Shown here: in pieces, positions 58,915 through 64,000 of the stretch | Layout: the number at the start of each line of letters is the position of its first letter | Numbering within the stretch: position 1 is the stretch's first letter | Origin: Aptenodytes patagonicus | Lineage: Eukaryota > Chordata > Aves > Sphenisciformes > Spheniscidae | Direction: 5' to 3' | Assembly: GCF_965638725.1 (NCBI RefSeq) | Contig: NC_134950.1 | Coordinates: forward strand, 107,530,802 to 107,594,801 | DNA: 64,000 nucleotides | Notes under the pieces: model-generated | The model's database searches: none | What the model saw: the letters and a program-made list of their open reading frames with translations, nothing else | Told to the model about the DNA's origin: nothing | Program-made: the position numbers and the translations under genes

Positions 58915-59749
58915 TTAAACAGCAGCACATACGTACAACATTTTCAAAATATACATATTTGAAAACAAGAGACTGCACTTCATTAACCAACTCACTGCGG
59001 TTTATCAATTGTTACAGTTATATTTGCAACCAGGTGGCGTTACTGCATCATAGCCTTCCTATGAGTTGGATGCTCTTAGGTTTCACTGGTATAAATGTGC
59101 AATATACTATAACTGCTAGTAGCTCATGAAAAAAAACCACATAACTTGTCAGTTTACTCTTACTGTCACCTGGAGCCTTCAGCTACCTGACTAAGTATTT
59201 TAAATAACATTCTCTATTTAAAACAAGTGTGGCAAATCATGGAACTTCAGGGAAACACTTTATGCACATAATAGACAAATTGGAGTGGTTGTATACACTT
59301 CTGAATGAATTTTCCTGAACCAGGACTAATCCCAACAGAAGCAACATAGCAGCATTTTGGTAAGGGAGAAAGCCAACTTTTTCTAAAACCTTTCCCTTTT
59401 TATTTAGATGCAGAACAAAGATTAAAATCATCAAAAGTTGCTTACATTTCTATACATTTAAAAACACCATTGCCTTACCATCTCTTTTCTTGTGTTTCAC
59501 CACAATTTAACAAGTGTCAGAATACGCTACATATAAATATCCTAACCCATCCGCCATTTATTAATTCACTACAGAAACATTTTCTACATAAACCTATCTT
59601 CTTAAAATATAATTTAAATATAACTTTTTAATAGAAAAAAACAGAACACATGATCAGAAGATTCAGCTTGCAGGTAATTTTCAAGGTACTAGAACTCTTA
59701 ATGAAGCTGCGCAAATTATGGCAAACAACTTTGTTTTCTTATTTGGGGC

Positions 59750-59772
59750 GGGGGGGGGGGGGGGGGGGGGGG
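59750..59772. repeat. G23 homopolymer (C23 in the SLC12A7 sense strand)
   Basis: An uninterrupted G run of 23 bases, preceded by GGGGC, only about 28 bases beyond the SLC12A7 stop codon. It could form a G-quadruplex on the + DNA strand, and its length is likely uncertain. Confidence 0.9.
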
Positions 59773-59799
59773 CAGGTTTGAACAAAATGTGCAAACAGG

Positions 59800-59891
59800 T
59801 TAAGAATAAATGGTGATCACTTCACGTCCACTGCCTCGGACCAGGAGAACTCTATCCAGACCTTCTGTCAGAACTTCCAAAAACTCCATGT
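59800..59891 (-). CDS. SLC12A7: SLC12A7 terminal coding exon
   Basis: Two bases complete Y of the NYMEFLEV motif, then the frame runs to TAA (59802-59800). Intact. Confidence 0.95.
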
Positions 59892-60506
59892 CTGAAATAT
59901 CATTAAGTCAAGGAATTTATTCAGAAAAGAAAAACAGCCACTAATCTCTCAAAAAGTCTGACATATAATGCAAAAAATCAAAGTTCAACAGTTTCATCAA
60001 GGAGTTTTCCTGTGTCACCCTTTACTGTCCCATTATGTAATCCACCTGCTTGCTCAAATGGAAGCAAGGCCTAATTTGGTGGTGGTGGGGGAGATTTCTT
60101 GTTCTGCCCTACTCAACTACAGAAAAGATAAAAATAGAGATTATAAAATAAGTTCAAAATTGAGGAATGCTTTACATCAATTCAATAAAAAAACCAAACC
60201 TCACCACTATCAACATTTCTTAAAACTCTGTGAAATCAAAAGTTGTTTTCTAAAAGACAAAACTTATTCTTACCATGGTTACTAATGGTTATCCTGACAA
60301 GTAGACAATGGCACAATCACAAAAATCAAACTCCGATTTCAAGAAATATGGAAGCAATATAGTAGAGGATACAGTTTTCATCCCCTTTTCGGTTTTTAGG
60401 AGGTCCAGGCATATTCAGGAGAACTAGCTGAGCATGCTGTGATTTATTAAGCACTACTCCATTGAGCTTCACAGCAGTGTGCATTCTTCTCACATTTGAC
60501 TGATTC
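59800..60506 (-). CDS. SLC12A7: SLC12A7 (KCC4), last two coding exons, minus strand
   Basis: Penultimate exon 60373-60506 (TGCTAG acceptor, AACT|GTATCC donor) encodes [20 protein letters not shown] and [18 protein letters not shown]. The last exon 59800-59891 (TTTCAG acceptor) encodes [19 protein letters not shown] and ends REVITIYS-stop, the invariant KCC C-terminus. [11 protein letters not shown] and PPKNR identify SLC12A7 (SLC12A4-6 have KLNEVI and PPRN). Phases match. Upstream exons on this strand should lie beyond 60507; the next one (with a VQMTWT-type motif) was not found up to 64000. This terminus complements the + strand fragment at 45982-57980, which lacks it. Confidence 0.94.
60373..60506 (-). 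CDS. SLC12A7: SLC12A7 penultimate coding exon
   Basis: 134 bases: one base of a split codon, 44 codons, and one base of the Y codon. Contains the conserved [13 protein letters not shown] and [10 protein letters not shown] motifs. Confidence 0.95.
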
Positions 60507-61948
60507 CTAGCATGCAAACAAACATTTTTAAGTATGTCACAATACTTATTTGAATTATACATTATGCATTTGATACTATAAATTTAATCTATATGCACAT
60601 AGAATAAGCTATTTTCATGGACACCAGTATTTGCACACATTCAAAATAAATTTGAGAAAATGCAATACCTAGGTTTAAAAGATTTTTTTCCTTTGAAAAG
60701 AACATTTAACTCTGAAATTCAAGCAGCTCTAAGCAGAATTACAAAATGCACAAATCTTCCAGTTGTCAGTTATCTTTTACAGAGATGAAGCAAAAACTTA
60801 ATTTCAATAGAAATTCAACTTCAATAGAAATTAATTTAAATTAAGAATTCAATAGAAATTAAGTTTGGTCAAAAACACTGAGAATCCAGTTTATTGAATT
60901 ATTTAAAGAGTAACTGGATTTGTACAAGAAATTCCAAACAAAGGAATTACAGGAATGCAATGGAAAGATTACAGCATTTGTGTTGTACAGTACAAGATTT
61001 CCCTCATGCTCCTTTGGAAACATTACAAGATTACTATAAGCCTGGTGAAGAAAATTCAGAAACAGCATAGACTTTATGAAAAAAATAGTAGTTTCTCATG
61101 TTATAAGAGTAAGGCAGTAAGCAATGAACTGAAATTGATCCTCTCCCCTTACATTATCAATATTAACTAATGCTTTGCTTGTTGTGTCCGCAAATATAAT
61201 CGTTGTAAAATTTGTGCGCAAGAGGAAGAAACTGCTAGGACTTCAGAGATTTCCTTACTTTAGGATCTGCCTTCGATGATTTAGTTGCTCTTCAGAACAA
61301 AGCAAAAGAACAGTTTCTTTATAGTTCCTGAGAAACTGCCACCTGTGTAAAACTAGCCAAGACTGGAAATGAGTCATATGATACAGTGCAACAGAAATAG
61401 CCAGACTCTACCTAAGCCCATTTATCTAAAAGATCCACTGCCCAAAAGTAGATTCTTTACAAGTGAAGTGAGTCATTTCAAAGGGAACCTCAGAACACGG
61501 GGTGACAGCACATCTCAAGAACAGAGATACTGGTATGCTGATATAAGACACTTATATCCTGTGCAATTTTCTTAGCACTGTAACTAGTGGTCTCACAGTA
61601 AAAGCACAACTGTACCCTGCTCAGCTGGGCTCACATACTGTCCTATGGCAGAGATAGGACTGGCAGGTTAGTAGCAGCAGGACATAAGACATCCTCTGAA
61701 GCGCCTGATAAAGTCTGGCATCTTTTGAATTCCACTAACAGCAATCAAAATTACAGCACAAACCCCAGCACTGTTTCAGCTCAAGTAAACAATAGAAATT
61801 AATGAGAGCTCTTTTCCCAAAAGAAAAACATTTAGGAGGCTGAAATTTACGAAAGGAAACGCACAACTTTTTCTACTACCAGCGGTCATTTCAGGGGACT
61901 ACACCAATACTTAATCCTAGAATCTTCTAGCAACATGAGGCTACCCTC
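60507..61948 (-). other. SLC12A7 intron (minus strand)
   Basis: AT-rich sequence with no exon recognised on the minus strand. Confidence 0.5.
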
Positions 61949-63769
61949 AGATTATATAAAATATGTGTGGAGTTGAGAACAGCAGCCAGATACAGGTTCA
62001 TTCAAACATAAGGGACCAAGACAGACGGAGAATGCTGGGAGCATATGTACTTGTGTTCTACTAAGTCCCTTTTTTTTTTTTTTTTTTTTTACTATGAAGG
62101 GAAAAGCCATTAGCAGGATACTATTAGAAGCAGCATGTCTCATGTTGTATTTTCATCCTTGATTTTGCAGCGGCAATTAGAAAAAGAAAGGCTTTTGGCC
62201 TGAAGTTTAGTGGCTGTGGAGACCAGCTCCATCAATTTCAATTGATTTTTTTTTTTTTCCTTCTTTCTTTCTTTCCCCTCCGCATTTCCCCCCCCAAGAC
62301 AATGACATTTCCAAAACTGAGTTTCAGTCCCTCCTGGGGGATTTTCTGTCACAGCAGCCATCTGTCCTAAGAACCAACTCTACAAAAACCATACATGGAA
62401 CAAAAGAATACTTGAAGCTCTGTTTTTCAGAAGCAGAACAGCAGCTTGAGAAGACCAAAGAACAACTATGAAGGAGAGGCAAGAGTATATAGCTGAAGAG
62501 GTGTATAAATACTGAAGTAGAAACATTGTTAAACTAAAGATAAAATGCAGGGCAAATATGGAGGGTGTAAATTTGTGATGGAGTGGGCAAGAATTCAGCA
62601 CTGAAATAAAGGCTAAAGGTAAATTGTGTACAATGTGAATGCAGGCTGACTAACTTCATTTAGCCTTCAAGTACTAGTAGAACTGAAATTGTACATGGTA
62701 CACAAAGTAAGCTTTCTAAGTTTTCATAAGAAGCTCAATTTGTTAAACAGACAAAATGAAGACAACGCTGGGCTCTGAAAAAAAAAAAAAAAGCACAGCA
62801 GTCACAAGTTGGTTCCACCCAAGAACAAGTAGAGATGTAGTGTCCCATTTTTGTATGCTGTCATACCCAATGCATATCTGAGTTTATGGTATTTGTACAC
62901 ATGCATGAGTTGGTAGAAGGGACACAAGAGCTGGCATTTCATGAAATGTGAAAGTTCCCTTTGAGAACAAATTCATCCTTATTGTCCAAGTAGTTATATC
63001 ACAATGGGGGCTATTTTTCCAGAACAAAAATGTATTCACTTTTAAGTGTAGTTAATTAGAAAACTAAATATTACACTGGTGCAGAAGAGTACTGTCAAGT
63101 TTTACGTTCTTACAGAAACTAAAATACATGTTCTGTGACTTACCTTGAATGGAAAGTCGATAATATTTAGAAGAACACATTAACAAGTCACAATGAAGAA
63201 TACTTTTCATTGATAAATACTAAATCACAGGATATAAAACAAGGTAAAAAAGAATACACACAACGCAAATCATGATTTAGGAAACATGCACACAATGTAC
63301 AAGACCACAAGAACCAGGGAACACAGCCTACATTGCAAGCGAAATGAAATTCAGACTTACAGATTTCCCCATTCTCTACATGGAAGGGAAGCAATGCACA
63401 GGAAAAAAAATATTTATGCCATCAGGTACATTTTTAATTTAACAATATTAATATATTGTACAGGCACACCAAGTTTGAACTGTAATTTCCACCCCCAACC
63501 ACATACAGTAGTTTTAAAATAATAATATCAGAAGTCTGCGTCTTGCACAAATTCTAAAGTAGTAATAGGAAATATTTCCAAGATATTAACAAAAAAACCC
63601 TCTAAGAATTAGAGTATAATGCAGCCCAGAACAAAAACAGTGCTTTAGAGTGAGCAAGATGTTTGGAACTTGCAGAAGGCAAACTGTTTCTAAAGAGCTC
63701 AGAGCAAATCCACAAAACAACTTAGGATTTTAAGGTGCTGATTCTAAGTGTACCTTCTAACTCTACTGT
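61949..63769 (+). repeat. Segmental duplication copy B (1.8 kb)
   Basis: Colinear with 39603-41412. Differences are substitutions and homopolymer-length changes (for example the T run at 62069-62090 and the A run near 62780). It lies upstream of the SLC12A7 penultimate exon in the minus-strand sense, i.e. in an intron. No exon recognised within it. Confidence 0.92.
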
Positions 63770-64000
63770 CTACAAGTCCTAGATTTAAGATAGGTTTCCT
63801 TTAGATATTAAAATTTCCCTTAACATCGTGCTTCAGGCACGTGCAGAAAATAGTCTAGGCCATGCTTATAACTGCATTCTTCCAGAACTCAGAAAAGATG
63901 CATGTTTGTGCTTGAATCACAACACGAGGAAGTAAACAAGCTGATGTCTTTGTCATTGGTTTTGTGTCTACTACATCAGGCTTGACACAGGCAGTAGCTC
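63770..64000. other. Right edge, unique sequence
   Basis: Nothing recognised. It presumably continues the SLC12A7 minus-strand intron. Confidence 0.4.

Larger units (their letters stand above)
58890..59799 (-). other. SLC12A7: SLC12A7 3' UTR (minus strand)
   Basis: Sequence following the minus-strand stop codon at 59800-59802, up to an AATAAA on the minus strand (TTTATT at 58909-58914). Cleavage would fall near 58890. It contains a 23-base C run in the sense strand shortly after the stop. Confidence 0.6.

Noticed and set aside
63141-63200. Minus-strand CCATTCAAG|GTAAGT donor-like site in duplication copy B
   Set aside because: The upstream reading frame closes within about 25 codons and matches no KCC segment; copy A has the same site without the full consensus.

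Overview
This is vertebrate nuclear DNA, almost certainly from a bird. The evidence is the density of CR1 LINEs with their short ATTCTATG/ATTCTATT 3' ends, avian-type solo LTRs, and a PLEKHG4B - LRRC14B - SLC12A7 gene set known to be linked in amniotes (human 5p15.33). All genes are split by spliceosomal introns, so the long open frames elsewhere are mostly chance or repeat-derived.

Layout. 1-18.5 kb: exons of PLEKHG4B on the + strand (spectrin-like region, then the start of the DH domain). Its N-terminal part lies upstream of the window. Several independent lesions and the absence of the remaining DH/PH exons suggest a decayed gene. The introns hold solo LTRs and CR1 copies. 20.0-21.1 kb: another solo LTR. 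26.0-29.1 kb: an intact two-exon LRRC14B. 29.1-39.2 kb: gene-poor; the CCDC127 and SDHA expected next by synteny are not seen. 39.2-44.5 kb: a degenerate telomere-like tract, one copy (A) of a 1.8-kb segmental duplication, and a ~180-190-bp GC-rich satellite that changes orientation and carries a solo LTR with a clean 5-bp target duplication. 46.0-58.0 kb: six exons of the K-Cl cotransporter gene SLC12A7 on the + strand, with a young 3-kb CR1 in one intron; the last exon stops abruptly at a second telomere-associated-like tract. 58.9-60.5 kb: the last two coding exons and 3' UTR of SLC12A7, on the MINUS strand. 61.9-63.8 kb: copy B of the duplication.

Interpretation. LRRC14B is the only complete gene. 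PLEKHG4B looks dead or badly damaged. SLC12A7 is represented by two head-to-head-incompatible fragments separated by subtelomere-like sequence, so the right half of the window is a rearrangement (inversion plus duplication) or an assembly chimera. I see no bacterial-type operon, CRISPR array or novel enzymatic system; the interesting content is structural and evolutionary. All splice sites were read by eye and all family identifications are from recognition of conserved motifs, not from database searches.
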